NCBI GenBank assembly: GCA_029204225.1
Contig: CM055095.1
Coordinates: 40,600,141-40,664,140 of the forward strand
Origin: Diphasiastrum complanatum
Lineage: Eukaryota; Streptophyta; Lycopodiopsida; Lycopodiales; Lycopodiaceae
DNA: 64,000 nucleotides
Reading direction: 5' to 3'
Shown here: piece by piece, positions 9,298-21,003 of the stretch
Position numbering within the stretch: position 1 is the first letter of the stretch
Layout of the letters: each line of letters begins with the position of its first letter
The notes under the pieces: generated by a model
Database searches by the model: none
Seen by the model: only the letters and a program-made list of their open reading frames with translations
What the model was told of the DNA's origin: nothing
Position numbers and translations under genes: made by a program

Positions 9298-10556
9298 TCT
9301 TGGTGGCTGGAATCACCGGACAAGAACAAAGAGCTGCGAATTCACGACGGTTTGTTGGCTAGGAAGCACAAAACCGAGTCTGTGGAGATTCGTGGAATGG
9401 CTCAAAACTGTAAAAAGGATTAAGAGACAGGGAATTGTTGGTTGAATCAGAAAGCAAGCAAAGTTTGAAGCTGAAAAATTCTTTTGGAGGGTTGCTTGGC
9501 GTTTGTGACTGGTTTGAATCCAATCGAATACCGTTTGAAGAGCGGTTTGGAGCAGAAGATAGCCTACAGTAGGGCGACCTTAGCCAGTTAGGAGCTGCAA
9601 AGGAAAGCTCAGGGAAAGCCCGAGTAAAGCCCAATATATTCTTCTCTTCAAAATTGCTAGGGTTCAAGGGAGAAAATCTGAGATATCTCCTTGTAGGAGG
9701 TCGTTTTCAAAGCTGTGAGAGGCTGTGAATGGGCGCCCTGGTAGCGCGATTCAGCGGTAGGGCGGCCGCGACTGGCCGTGGAGAAGGAAGGCAGCCAGTT
9801 CGATCCATTTGGAGCTGCCATAGCCTGTGAAGGAGAGAGAAGAAATCCATCGCAGAGAAAGAAGAGGAGGAGAGGTCGCGAGAACTCTCGCGCGCTCAGT
9901 CTAAATTGTCAGCTAGCGGCCCGAAGTGCTCAGTGCTTCGAAGGCCTTTGATCAACGCACAAAAGCGTTGACAGCCATCCGATCTCGATTCATACAGATC
10001 GACGATGGTTATTTCGCGACAGGTGGGTCGTTGGATCTAAAGGATCCGTTGGATTGAAGTGAAAAAGTCTGAAGGGGTCTGAAGTGCAAAGTGCATTGCA
10101 ACTTCATTAAAAATCTTCAAACTGAAAAAATTGCTGGGTCCCAAGTTTTTTTGAAGGGTGAAGTTTCTTCACACTGAAGAAACAGTTCAAAAACCCAAAT
10201 TGCCCTTATTTTCACCTCCTTTAGCCTATTTTGGCCAAACGAAAGGCTATAGCCTCCAAACGAAGGGCACCCTGACTGTACTTGCAAGTACGGTACACCA
10301 AAACAGAGTGATTGCCGTGGAGAAAGTGTTCAAAGTGTGCCAGAAGCGATTTCACCATTCCACTGGGCAGGAAGCTGGGAGTTGGTGACGTGAAGCATTT
10401 TGGAAAACGACGCCAGTTTGGCTTTCAATTTGGCGAAAGAGCGGCGGGTGGCCTGGTAAGCTAAAAATTACAGGTCATTATTATCGATTTCTGACATCAC
10501 GGTTGGCTCCAGCATACGCTTTATAGCCTACAGGTGAAGTTTTAAGCAGTTTGGAG
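9298..10556 (+). other. Untranslated leader of copia B
   Basis: About 1.26 kb between PBS and gag with no convincing ORF. Long leaders of this type carry packaging and dimerisation signals in retroelements, but none can be located by eye here. Confidence 0.6.
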
Positions 10557-11411
10557 ATGACAAACATCAATGAGGCAATTTTGGGCGATGCAAGCAAACT
10601 TGATGGGGCTTCTAACTACAACATCTGGAAATTCAAAATGAAGAGCATTTTGATAGAGAAAGAGTTGTGGGAAATCGTGGCAGGTATTGAAGTCCGGCCA
10701 AATACCACTCCAGGTGACATAAGGGCCTTTGATAAAAAGGCGCAGAGAGCATTATCCTTGATCAATCTTTCAGTGAAAGACCATGTGATCACTCACATAA
10801 GTGATGCCACGACGGCTAGGGGAGCTTGGGAAGCTCTTAGAATGCAATTTCAAACTTGCAATCCAGTTTGAGCCATGTTCTTGAAGTCGAGATTGAACAC
10901 AATAAGGATGGAAGAAAGTGAATCAGTGGGATCCTTCTTCACTAGGATATAGGAGCTGAGAGATCAACTTGTGGTGATTGGAGAACCAATCAGAGATATT
11001 GAATTGGTACATACCACAATGAGCGGTGTCTCAGAAGGGCTGCAGATGTTTGTGAGCGGCATTGCTTCGAGGGAGAGGTTGCCTACTTTTGAAGACTTCC
11101 ACGGAATCATGTTGCAAGAAGAGCAGCGTCGTGAAGTGGTGAAGTCAAGACAAACCCCACAAGAGGATCAAGCCTTGCTTGCTAAAGGCAAGCATAAAGG
11201 ATGGAAAAGGATTCCTAAGGAATCCAAGGATGATGATGACGAAGGAGAGTCGTCATCAAAAGGGAAAAAGAAGAATAAAGGAAAATGTTACTATTGCCAC
11301 AAACCGGGTCATTGGGCACGCGAGTGTTATAAGAAGAAAGCAGACATAAAGGCGGGAAAAGTGACTCAACAAGGAAACATTGTCGAAGATGACGAGACAA
11401 GTGTTTTCTAA
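10557..11411 (+). pseudogene. gag: Copia B gag with two internal stops
   Basis: Starts at ATG 10557. Motifs are KLDGASNYNIWKFKMKS, then LSVKDHV...ARGAWEALR, then QEEQRRE, a lysine-rich tract and the nucleocapsid knuckle CYYCHKPGHWAREC (about 11287-11328). The frame is constant throughout but interrupted by TGA at 10869 and TAG at 10950, and ends with TAA at 11409 just before the protease in the same frame. The first two stops are one C-to-T change from sense codons. Capsid and nucleocapsid are otherwise complete. Confidence 0.92.
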
Positions 11412-12836
11412 TCGGCATTGGCATCCCAAGTTGATGATGGTGCCAGATGGTTCATAGACTCAGGCGCCACAAGGCATATGACCGGGAAACGTGATTGGTT
11501 TGAAAAATTCTCACCAATCCATGATGGGGATAAGGTCACTCAAGCCAATGGAGAGGAATGCCAGATACAGGGTGTGGGCAATGTACCTGTGCAGTTTCCT
11601 GATGGCAAAATTAAAAACATCCCTAATGTACTTTATGTTCCTGGACTTAAAAAGAGTTTGCTTTCTGTTGGTGTAATGGCAAATCAACATCTTAAAGTTG
11701 AATTTGTCAAGGATGGATGCCTTATGAAGGATACGAACCACAACCACAAAGTGGTGGCGAAGGGTTATAGAGATAGTAACTGTGGCCTTTATAAATTGGA
11801 TGCTGCAAAACCAGGTGAATATGGTTTGGCTATCTCAACAGCATCTCAATCCGAGTTGTGGCACATAAGACTTGGTCATTTGAACTATGGGAGCTTGAGA
11901 TTGATGGCGAAGCTGAAGATGGTAAGAGGGTTACCGGCATTGCAGGATGATCATCATGCAATATGTGAAGGATGCATCATGGGAAAGCATCACAGAGAGA
12001 CATTCAAGAAAGGTGGAGCTGCAAGAGCTAAGAAACCGCTGGAACTAATTCACAGCGACCTGTGCGGCCCAATGAAAACCGTGTCGTTGGGGAAAGCATA
12101 TTATTTTATGACTTTCATAGATGATTACTCTAGGAGGACATGGATTTATTTCTTGAAGAAGAAATCTGACGCTTTTGCTCGCTTCAAGGAGTTCAAAACT
12201 TTGGTAGAGAACCAACTAGATGCACACATCAAAGTGCTAAGATCTGATAGAGGGGGTGAATACAAATCTGATGATTTTGAAGACTTTTGCAAAGAACACG
12301 GCATTAAAAGACAATTCACACAGTCACACACGCCGCATAGTAATGGTGTAGCTGAAAGGAAAAACAGAACTATTATGGAGAGTGCACGCTCCATGATGAA
12401 GCAAATGGGCTTGACCGATTCACTTTGGTCGGAAGCGTGCAGTGCAGCAACGTTCTTGCAAAACAGGAGCCCTACAGTTGCGGTTCCAAATGTGACTCCT
12501 GAAGAAGCATATGCTGGAATAAAGCCAAAAATCGACAAGTTTCGTGTCATTGGATGTAAGGCCTATGTACATGTGCCAAAGGAGGAGCGAAAGAAACTTG
12601 ATGCGAAAGCAATCAAGTGTATCTTCGTCGGTTATGATGAAAGAACGAAAGCTTACAGGTGTTTTAATCCTGTAATGAACAAGATTCACATTAGCAAAGA
12701 TGTGATCTTTGATGAAACGCATAGGTATGAAGATGAAGACCATGCAAGCGGTGAAAGCATCAAGAGGCTTCCCACAATTCTGGAGGAAGAAAATGAAGAA
12801 GATGCTCCACAAGATGATGCACGTGAAGACGAAAGT
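11412..12836 (+). pseudogene. pol: Copia B protease and integrase
   Basis: In the same frame as gag. The protease motif WFIDSGATRHMTG is near the start, followed by the LYVPGLKKSLLSV block. The GAG-pre-integrase HIRLGHLNYGSL and CEGCIMGKHH finger follow. The integrase core shows HSDLCGPM, FIDDYSRR, RSDRGGEY and GVAERKNRT, so all DDE residues are present. The C-terminal block KCIFVGYDERTKAYRCFNP is intact. The segment is open for 473 codons until TGA at 12837, one C-to-T step from CGA. Confidence 0.95.
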
Positions 12837-12839
12837 TGA

Positions 12840-14671
12840 GAGGGCGAGTATGAAAGAACACCAGCTATTCAAGAGCCTAGGGGGAGGTACTTGCCAATAG
12901 GAGCAATAAAGGAGAAACCGGTTGGAAGTAAGAGACATTACTTGGACACTCCTTGGGATACGTACTCTCCACGTAGTGTATCACCTGAATCTAAGATACC
13001 AAAATGGTATGAAAAGATCATGAAGGACGCAAAGCTAAATCAAACAGGATCTAGCACACAAAGTGAAGTGAGAAGATCAACACGGGAAAGGAAGTCTCCC
13101 GATCATTATCATGTGAACTATGCCCTAATGACTGACATTTTGAAGTGTCGAGAGCCATCAACCTTTGATGAGGCAAAAGATCACAAAGAGTGGCAAAGGG
13201 TAATGGAAGAAGAGATAGAATCCATCCAAAGACATGATACATGGGAGTTGGTTGATCTACCACTTGGAAAGAAACCCATTGACAACAAATGGGTGTTTAG
13301 AACAAAGTTTCATGCGGATGGCACAATAGCAAAGTATAAGGCACGCCTAGTAGTGAAGGGTTATGAGCAAAGCAAAGGAATTGACTATGAAGAGACATTT
13401 GCTCCAGTGGCTAAGTGGACTACGCTACGCCTTATCATTGCCTTAGCATCTCATTTTGGGTGGAAGATCCATCAAATGGATGTGAAGTCTGCATTTTTGA
13501 ATGGTGACTTAGAGGAAGAAGTTTACATGGTCTAACCGCAGGGCTTCATGGCAAAAGGGCAAGAACAGAAGGTATGTAAACTACACAAAGCACTTTATGG
13601 CCTTAAGCATGGTATGGACGCATTGACAGTTACTTTCTTTCACATGGATTTGTAAGAACAAATTCAGATCCAAATCTTTATGTTCTTATAAATGATGACA
13701 ACATTGCCTTGATTGTACTTTACGTTGATGATATCATTATCACTGGCAATGATGAGAACCTCACTCGTTCTATCAAAGCCAACTTGTGCAAGCAATTTGA
13801 GATGACAGATTTAGATCTTATGCACTATTGCTTGGGTGTTGAAGTATGGCAAACTAGCAGTGATATCAGGTTATGTCAAAACAAGTATGTAGGCGAGATA
13901 TTGGAGAGATTTCACATGACAGAGTGCAAACCTTCCATCACCCCTTGCGAAGCTGATAAGAAATTATCTCGTATTAATGATAGTGCACATGTTGATGCTA
14001 CACTATTTCGTCAGCTAGTTGGAAGTTTAATATATCTTACGACTACACGTCCTGATATCTGCTATGCTGTAAGTTTGATTAGCCAATTCATGTCATCACC
14101 CACTATGGACCATTGGAAAGCTGCAAAAAGGATTTTGAGGTATGTGAAAGGTACACCGAACCTTGGTCTAATCTACAAAAGACAAAGTGTTTTACCTAAG
14201 TTGCAAGGTTACGTTGACGCTGATTGGGCTGGAAGTATAGATGATAGAAAGTCAACAACAGGTTATACCTTCAATTTTGGTAGCGGCTGTTTTTCATGGT
14301 CTAGCAAGAAGCAAGATACTATTTCTCTTTCTTCCACAGAAGCCGAATATAAAGCGTTGAGTTCTGCTACCCAGAAAGCTATTTGGCTACGTAAGTTGTT
14401 ATGTGAGATTGGCATGAAGCAAGTAAATCCCACTGTTATTTTTTGTGACAGTCAAAGCGGAATACAATTGGCTAAAAATCCAATCTTTCACGCAAGGACA
14501 AAACATATTGAAGTAAAATATCACTTTGTGCGTGAAAAATTACAATCTGAAGACATAAGTATTGTACATTGTTCTACGTTGTTACAAGTTGCTGATATAT
14601 TTACAAAAGCTTTAAGTAAAGAAAAGTTTGAAACTTTTAGAGCCAAACTTGGCTTAGACCAGGTCATGTAA
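12840..14671 (+). pseudogene. pol: Copia B reverse transcriptase and RNase H
   Basis: RT reads through KWVFRTKFHADG, RLVVKGYEQSKGIDYEETF and QMDVKSAFLNGDLEEEVYM, then a TAA at 13533 in place of a Gln codon. Near 13610, directly after ALYGLK, about 13 nt are missing from the usual copia block, which shifts the frame. The catalytic YVDDIIITG follows at about 13721 in the new frame. RNase H is complete, with YVDADWAG, SSTEAEYKA, CDSQSG and ARTKHIEVKYHFVRE, ending at 14671. Inactive because of the stop and the deletion. Confidence 0.94.
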
Positions 14672-14753
14672 AAAGCCTTTACTTGTAATGCTATCATGGA
14701 GGTATGTTCCATGAATAGAGTATGCTCTAAAATAAGAAGTGACGTTGATCATT

Positions 14754-14762
14754 GAGGGAGAG
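14754..14762 (+). other. Polypurine tract of B
   Basis: GAGGGAGAG lies immediately upstream of the AGTTAA start of the 3' LTR. This supports the LTR boundary despite the non-TG start. Confidence 0.85.
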
Positions 14763-15011
14763 AGTTAAAATAGCAATGATCGACTTATACAATGCTTTCT
14801 TATTTCGACGGCAGCACGTGTGCTTAGTTCTAGAGTTATCGGGCCATCTTTCTTTTACGAGCCCTTTGAGTGTTTTTAAGGAACTCATCTTTGTACTTAC
14901 GAAGTAGTTGAATATACAGTTTGAAGAGAGCAATTCTGGGTTCTTGTTGCACTTGACGTTGTGCTGTGGTGATTGATCCGGTCGGGTGTTTTCAATTGTG
15001 TTTTCTTAACT
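14763..15011 (+). repeat. 3' LTR of copia B
   Basis: 249 bp. It differs from the 5' LTR at about six positions and ends CTTAACT before the GTAAC duplication at 15012-15016. Confidence 0.94.
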
Positions 15012-15016
15012 GTAAC

Positions 15017-16904
15017 AACCGGCTTGCAATCTTCCATCTTGAACCGCTTCAAAATCTGCCCAATGTAGCGTTCTTGAGAGATCAAAATTCCAGCCCCTTC
15101 TTGTACAAATTCAAGATGAAGATAAAAGTGCAATAGGCCTAAATCTGAGGTTTCAAAAACCATACCAAGATCAAGTATTACGACATCAATCTGCTGCTCA
15201 TTACTTCTCGTAATAATAATATCATTAACATATAATGATGATATAATCTGACATATGCTTGACATAAAGAGTAGATTCGCTAGGACTATTAGTAAATCCA
15301 CGATCACAAAAGTAGGCATGTATCTTTTGATACCACATCCTTGGGGCTTGCTTCAGTCCATAAAGTGACTTCTTGAGAAGACAAACTTTATCTTCTTGGC
15401 CTTCAATCAAAAAACCAGTAGGTTGTTGAAGGTACACTTTCTCATTGAGATTACCATTGAGGAATGTTGTCTTTATGTCAAGTTGCTGCAAATGCCAACC
15501 AAAATGGGCAGCCAAAGAGGTTACTACCCTCACGGTAGTCATCTGAGCAGTAGGAGAAAAAGTCTCCTCATAATCAATCCCCTTTTGCTGAGCATAGCCT
15601 TTGGCAACAAGCCTTGCCTTGTACCTTTCAATGGTACCATCTACCTTATACTTGATTTTGTATACCCATTTAGAACCAATTGCCTTCTTTCCATGAGGAA
15701 GATCAACAAGAACCCAAATCTGGTTCTTCATGAGTGAGTCATACTCATCTTGCATCGCATCCTCCCAACATTTTACTCCCTTGGCCTGCTCATAAAAAAC
15801 AGGTTCTTCCGCAATATCTCCATGAGATGTAAGAGCAAAATCCGAAAAATCAGCATAGTCCACTGATTTTGTAGAGGCACGTGTCTTTCCATGATAAAAT
15901 GAACTTACTTTGTTGTCCCGCAAAGTCGACAACAGCCACCGTGGGACTGTTTTAGGCTGTCCAACAGCCATGTCTCTTCTTGCAATTTGTTGTCCAAGGT
16001 CTTCCGACAATGCACTTGGCTGTCCAAGATCTTCTAAAACTGGTCCTTGCTGTCCAACAGTTCCTGCAGGCTGATTTTGAACAACAATGGTCGGTTCTTG
16101 ATGAACATTAGGCTCTAAACTTGATGAGGTGTTGGGCAGTTCGAAACTGGTTGATTGCTGCCCCTTATCTCCAGAAATAGAAGATGGTACCAAATCTGGA
16201 AAAATTTCAACATTCACACTATGTGGGCTGTTCGCCTTCAAGATATGAGTTGGGGCCACATCTAATGAATTCTTTTCATCAAAATGCACATCACGACTAA
16301 CAATAATCTTGTTAGTGCTCAAATTGAATAGCCTATAGCCTTTGCTTTCACTACTATAGCCAACAAAAATGCATTTAACTCCTTTATCCTCAAGCTTTGT
16401 ACGAAGTTTATCCGGAACAAAAGCATAAGCCGTACAACCAAAAATGCGAAAGTGAGAGATTGAAGGCTTCTTCCCATACCAAACTTCATAAGGAGTTAAT
16501 ACTTTCAATGCTTTAGTAGGACAACGATTGCTTATATATGCTGCCGTTATAACCGCTTCAGCCCAAAACTTTTGAGGCAGCCCCTTTGCTTTGAGCATGC
16601 AATAGGCCATCTCCATAAGTGTGCGATTCTTTCGCTCGGCAACACCATCTTGTTGAGACGTATAGGGAGTTGTCATTTGATGTAGAATTCCCTTCTCTCG
16701 AAGAAATGCACCGAACGTACTCTTGATGTATTTCCCTCCTTGATCGGTGCGTAGGGTCTTCAAAGAATGCCCAAACTGATTTTCCACCATTGCTAGAAAA
16801 TCTTTGAAATGTTGAAAAACTTTCAATTTAGCCTTCATAGGATAGATCCATGTAAATGGGGAAAAGTCATCAATAAAAGTCACAAAAATAGATGCACTTT
16901 CCAA
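15017..16904 (-). pseudogene. pol: Copia A integrase and reverse transcriptase
   Basis: Minus-strand frame from 16904 to 15225 encodes integrase (FIDDFSPFTWIY, RTDQGGKY, GVAERKNRT, then RIFGCTAYAFVPDKLR and KCIFVGYSSESKGYRLFN), a glutamine/proline/serine-rich spacer, and RT with KWVYKIKYKVDG, RLVAKGYAQQKGIDYEETFSP, QLDIKTTFLNGNLNEKVY and ALYGLKQ-type sequence (SLYGLKQAPRMWYQK). After a frame change near 15240 the RT continues with a degenerate catalytic motif YVNDIIITR, where the first Asp of YVDD is Asn. It ends at KRFKMEDCKP, next to the insertion of B. Confidence 0.93.
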
Positions 16905-17275
16905 TGGATTTGGTCCTCATTGGACCACAAACATCACTATGAACCAAATCAAATTTATCAAGAACCCTTATAGTTCCATCAATTGGAAAAGGTTTCTTTT
17001 GAAACTTTCCAAGTATGCACCCCTTGCATACATGCCCTTCCGGCTTCTCAATAGTAGGAATATCTTCTACCATATTAAATGTCTTCAGCTTCTTCAAACT
17101 ATCCCTTTCTTGCATCTTCAACAAAGAAAGTTGATTTTTGAGATACACCACTCTTGCTGGATTTTTGACTCTATACATAGTATAAAGTGTATCCCACGCA
17201 CTTTTAGATGTCTTACAAGACCTAATATGAGGTAAGATAGATCTTTTCACAGCAAGAGCAAAAAAAGGTCTGTGG
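16905..17275 (-). pseudogene. Copia A gag fragment fused to GAG-pre-integrase
   Basis: Reads ALAVKRSILPHIRSCKTSKSA and KNQLSLLKMQERDSLKKLKTF, a gag core, then passes without a break to EGHVCKGCILGKFQKKPF and FDLVHSDVCGPMRTKSIG, the finger and integrase start. The rest of gag, the zinc knuckle and the protease are deleted. The segment stops at about 17275 without leader or LTR. Confidence 0.85.
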
Positions 17276-17289
17276 AATTTTTACACTTT

Positions 17290-17907
17290 TGGCTTAATAC
17301 TTGTAAAAGCCTCATCGGGATTCACATAAGGGACGGCAACAATGTTGCAAGCCTCCAACCATCAGAAGTTTGCAAAATCCATTTGTTTCATCATTGATTG
17401 AGTACACACAACTATTGTTCAAATTTTCCTTTCCACAATTCCATTGCTATGTGAATGTGTGCTTGAGTAAACTGCCTCTTTATTCCATGCTCTTTGCGAA
17501 ACTCTTCAAATTTCGCCCTCTCTGTTTGATCTCAACACCTTGATGCATGTGTCCATTTGATTCTTCACTGTTGTTTTGAATTCCCTGAAACAAGTGAATG
17601 CATTTGATTTCTTTTTCAAGAAGTAAATCCATGTCTTCTTGGAGCAATCATTAATGAATGTGCCATAATAGGAGGCTCCACTAAGTGACATGGTCTTCAT
17701 TGGATTGACAAGTCACTATGGATGAGTTCGAGTATTTTTTTAGCTCGAGTTTCTCCATCCTTGAATTTCTCTCTATGATGTTTGGCCATTACGCAACCTT
17801 CACAAATTGAATACTGCATATCCTGTAAATCTGGCAAACCATTTACCATAGCTGATTTGCTCATCAACTGCAGATTGCCATCAGCTTTTAGGTAACATGC
17901 ATGCATT
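17290..17907 (-). pseudogene. Copia integrase fragment D
   Basis: Minus-strand remnant with the ICEGCVMAKHHREKF finger, ILELIHSDL, MKTMSLSGASYYGTFINDCSKKTWIYFLKKK, KVLRSNREGE, and a degenerate end including VNPDEAFTSIKPK near 17295-17340. Frames change and stops occur. It is most like element B rather than A, and its right edge at about 17907 lies 195 bp upstream of an RFC2 exon. Confidence 0.82.
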
Positions 17908-18102
17908 CTTTTACTTTGACTTCAAAAAAGGATCTGGATTTTTACAATTATGCATAAAAATCTCATACCTTGTTATGTCCTTCAAAAGCTTCATGCTCTC
18001 TTTCAAATTGTCAAAGCAGTAAAATGGGGTCTTTGATGCGATTGTTTGTATGTTAGCCATTTCAGCTGGTAAATTTCTCAGTTCTATATTAACATTTTGC
18101 AG

Positions 18103-19854
18103 GGGTATAGATGTAGTGCGAAACAAGATTAAAATGTTTGCTCAGAAGAAGGTGACTTTGCCTCCAGGTCGTCACAAGGTCATAATTCTTGATGAGGCTG
18201 ACAGGTGATTGCAAATCAATGATTTCTCACTGGTTGGCGCTGAAGCTCTATTCTTTTCACTCTTTGCTATTCTTAGTCTAGCATTATTCTTCCACAACAT
18301 TTTGCTAAAAGCTGGAAGGGTTTTCACATTACAGCATGACTTCTGGAGCTCAACAAGCTTTACGTAGAACCATGGAAATCTACTCCAACACAACGCGATT
18401 TGCCCTTGCATGCAATATTTCATCAAAGATCATTGAACCTATTCAAAGTAGATGTGCTATTGTGCGATTCAGTAGGCTATCTGAACAAGAGATCTTGAAT
18501 CGCCTGCTTCGAGTTGTTGAAGCAGAAAAGGTTAGTGGTCCTACTTTGAAAAGAAAGTTCAGCTAGTACAAAAATGACAGGTCATTGCTTGCGACCATGA
18601 ATATCCAAACAGAACGCTAGCAAATGATAATCATAAAGTAATCTCCAAGTAAGAATGCTGAATGAACAGCATTCATAGCCAAGAAGAGTAGCCTCCTAAA
18701 GAAAGTTTTTGTTGAGCCTCCTAGAAAGGACTCATCGCATAATCCCTGTGAGTTTCCGTTTGTAAGACTCTGGCAACTCTTGGAGAATCTTGTAGAAAGA
18801 AGTAAAAAGGTTGACATCAGTCAGAATTGTGAAACTTGGAATGGAGAGTTTCCTCTGTGAGTCCTGTAGAAGGTACCAGAAGCACATACATCCAGATAAT
18901 GACTAGGAGCTTGACAATAACAAATGGGCCCAAATATCAGGACTCTCTCGGATTCTGAAATAGGCGAAGCATCATAATAGAAGAATATTTCCTTAAGTTA
19001 TGTAAAATAAAAATTGCTTTTATGGCTTATGATTTGGAATTAGCTGCTTTGTTGCAAATCACAGTGGATGTATTTGCCAATGTTGAGGTGGAAATTTCAT
19101 TTGAAGAATGAGATCGTGTTTAAGTTATAACGATTAAGTGCTTGTTGGGATCTTTTCTCACTGTTTTCATGTTATTTTGTGACACTACGTGAGTAACACA
19201 GGTACCATATGTGCCTGAAGGGTTGGAGGCAGTGGTTTTTACCGCTGATGGTGATATGCGGCAAGCCCTAAATAATTTGCAAGCTACCTTCAGTGGGTTC
19301 CAGTTTGTTAATCAGGAAAATGTCTTCAAGGTGAGCCTTTTTGAGTCCTCTACAAAAATAAATCTTATTGGTGTTGTGAAACGTTGGACGCCCCAACTAG
19401 CTATGTGTTATATTTGAGATGTTCATGCATGGCAGGTTTGTGACCAACCACATCCACTTCTGATATCTAATATCATACGACACACTTTGGGAGGAAAACT
19501 GGATGAAGCATATGTGCATTTGAAACAGCTATATGATCTTGGATATTCTGCTTCTGACATAGTCACAACATTATTTCGAGTGGTCAAGAATTATGAAATG
19601 CCGGAGTACCTTAAGCTGGAGTACATACGGGTAAAAACCCTCTTCAGCTTTTGATAGAAAAGTTTAAAGCTCTCTGTGAATGAGCAAACTCTCTTTTCTG
19701 TTGGAAATCATTTTGTTGATCCTCAATTTAGAATATTTTTCAGGAGGTGGGCTTTGCACACATGCGGGTATCTGATGGAGTTGGAACCCTGCTGCAGTTA
19801 ACTGGTCTTTTAGCCAAAATGTGCTCAGTCAGTGACAAAGCAAAAGCTGCATAA
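18103..19854 (+). CDS. RFC2: Replication factor C subunit 2 (partial, last five exons)
   Basis: Clamp-loader small subunit (plant RFC2, 40-kDa class), an AAA+ ATPase acting in the RFC complex that loads PCNA during DNA replication and repair. Five exons join in consistent phases: 18103-18204, 18335-18530, 19202-19330, 19436-19630 and 19744-19854, all with GT/AG borders, giving 243 codons and a TAA. Exon 1 holds [16 protein letters not shown] and the Walker B ILDEADS. Exon 2 holds the sensor and SRC motifs ([17 protein letters not shown]). Exons 3-5 cover [15 protein letters not shown], the collar domain ([13 protein letters not shown]) and the end [15 protein letters not shown]. The Walker A exon(s) were not found. 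The upstream sequence is retrotransposon DNA, so they lie beyond it or outside the window, or are lost. All visible exons are open and look functional. Confidence 0.93.
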
Positions 19855-20084
19855 ATTTTCTTAAACAAGTCATTGGCTGCATATTTGTTTATGAGATGCA
19901 TTTTGCACTATTGAGTTAAGCTGCAGTGGCTAGATGGTAGACAATATTGACATCCGGATGTCAACCGATGCAGCAGCATATTTTGTTGCTCATAGCTTTC
20001 TGGCCTTGTTTTGAAGAGCTTTAGGTTTTGCAACTCTCTTACAAGCAGATTAGAAAGTTCATTCAATAGCTGGTATAGCAATTG

Positions 20085-20390
20085 TCCAAATCTGTATAGC
20101 AAAGGAGTTGATTTTCTGGCTCAATCTATTGAAGGACATTGTAGCTTAGCAAGTAGAAAAGCTGACGCTGTACCACAGCTTTTTCCTGTTGGATATCTTA
20201 ACCCGATTTATGCTAATGGGGAGAGGTGACAAATCTTGTTAAGATTTTGTATGGTACATCAGCCTAATAAAACTGGCAAAGCAAACACTTTAGCATTCAT
20301 TTCCAAGTCTGCACAGCAAAGGAGTTGATTTTCTGGCTCAATCTAACGAAGAATATTGTAACTAGGCAGGTAGAAAAGCTGATGTCAAAC
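20085..20390. repeat. Direct repeat pair
   Basis: About 85 bp at 20085-20170 recurs at 20303-20388 with substitutions. The shared core is AGCAAAGGAGTTGATTTTCT, continuing into GGCTCAATCT and GTAGAAAAGCTGA. Origin unknown. Confidence 0.75.
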
Positions 20391-20959
20391 ACTTCTGCAA
20401 TTTCACCTTATGTTGAGAAAATATTGCTGTTTAGCTTGCATTGACAATCAGATTCTTGGAAAAAAGCTGAAGAGAAAAATGAAGTTCTAGTTAAGCTCAA
20501 ATATTTGAGGTAAATATTTGCAATACAGCAACTAATTATCAGTTCCACATGAATCACAAACTTGTTCTTGCCTCTTCCAAAGAGGAATCTGTTAAATAAC
20601 TCTACCATTATTGCACTGTAGCACACTTCTAAAAGCAACTATAAGCAAGCACAGTTCATTCCACTAAATTAAGCCTGTTGAACAAGACAGTTACCTAATT
20701 AGAGGCTTAAGAATGCAGGCTGAGGTGATAAAAGTTGAAATTATGATATTTTTTGGAGCTGAATTGAACAGGTGGCTAGATGGTACAAATAATTGTTATT
20801 ATTAATAGATGAGTCTGTACTGACAAAGTGGAGAGTTTGCGGGCATGTGATATTTTGCTAAAGCATCTCAAGAACTTGCCTCCATGGGAGGTAATTTTGA
20901 TTATTTAAATATAGTTTTGTTTATTGGTACTAACGTCTCATTGTGCACGCACCATATAG

Positions 20960-20966
<7 letters not shown>

Positions 20967-20998
<32 letters not shown>
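20967..20998. repeat. AT microsatellite
   Basis: A (TA)n run of about 15 units. Confidence 0.9.

Positions 20999-21003
<5 letters not shown>

Larger units (their letters stand above)
9037..15011 (+). mobile_element. Nearly complete Ty1/copia retrotransposon B
   Basis: A 5,975-bp element with two 249-bp LTRs, tRNA-iMet PBS, a 1.26-kb leader, gag, protease, integrase, RT, RNase H and a PPT, in standard copia order. I count about six LTR mismatches, roughly 2.4%, so it is fairly young. The LTR ends are AGTTAA...TTAACT rather than TG...CA. Coding is disabled by five in-frame stops and one small deletion in RT. Inserted in opposite orientation into the RT of copia A. Confidence 0.96.
7893..17275 (-). 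mobile_element. Copia retrotransposon A, split by element B
   Basis: Minus-strand copia with gag fragment, GAG-pre-integrase, integrase, RT and RNase H, in two parts: 15012-17275 and 7893-9036. The RT reading runs up to one side of B (KRFKMEDCKP) and continues on the other (TPMET), which proves that B is nested in it. It also has an internal deletion that fuses gag to the pre-integrase region near 17095. It ends abruptly near 17275 next to fragment D, with no 5' LTR. Confidence 0.88.

Noticed and set aside
15396-15737. Plus-strand ORF of 113 codons
   Set aside because: Antisense shadow of the copia A RT.
17276-18102. 5' LTR of copia A or Walker A exon of RFC2
   Set aside because: No similarity to 7893-8299 and no GPPGTGKT-type reading in this stretch.
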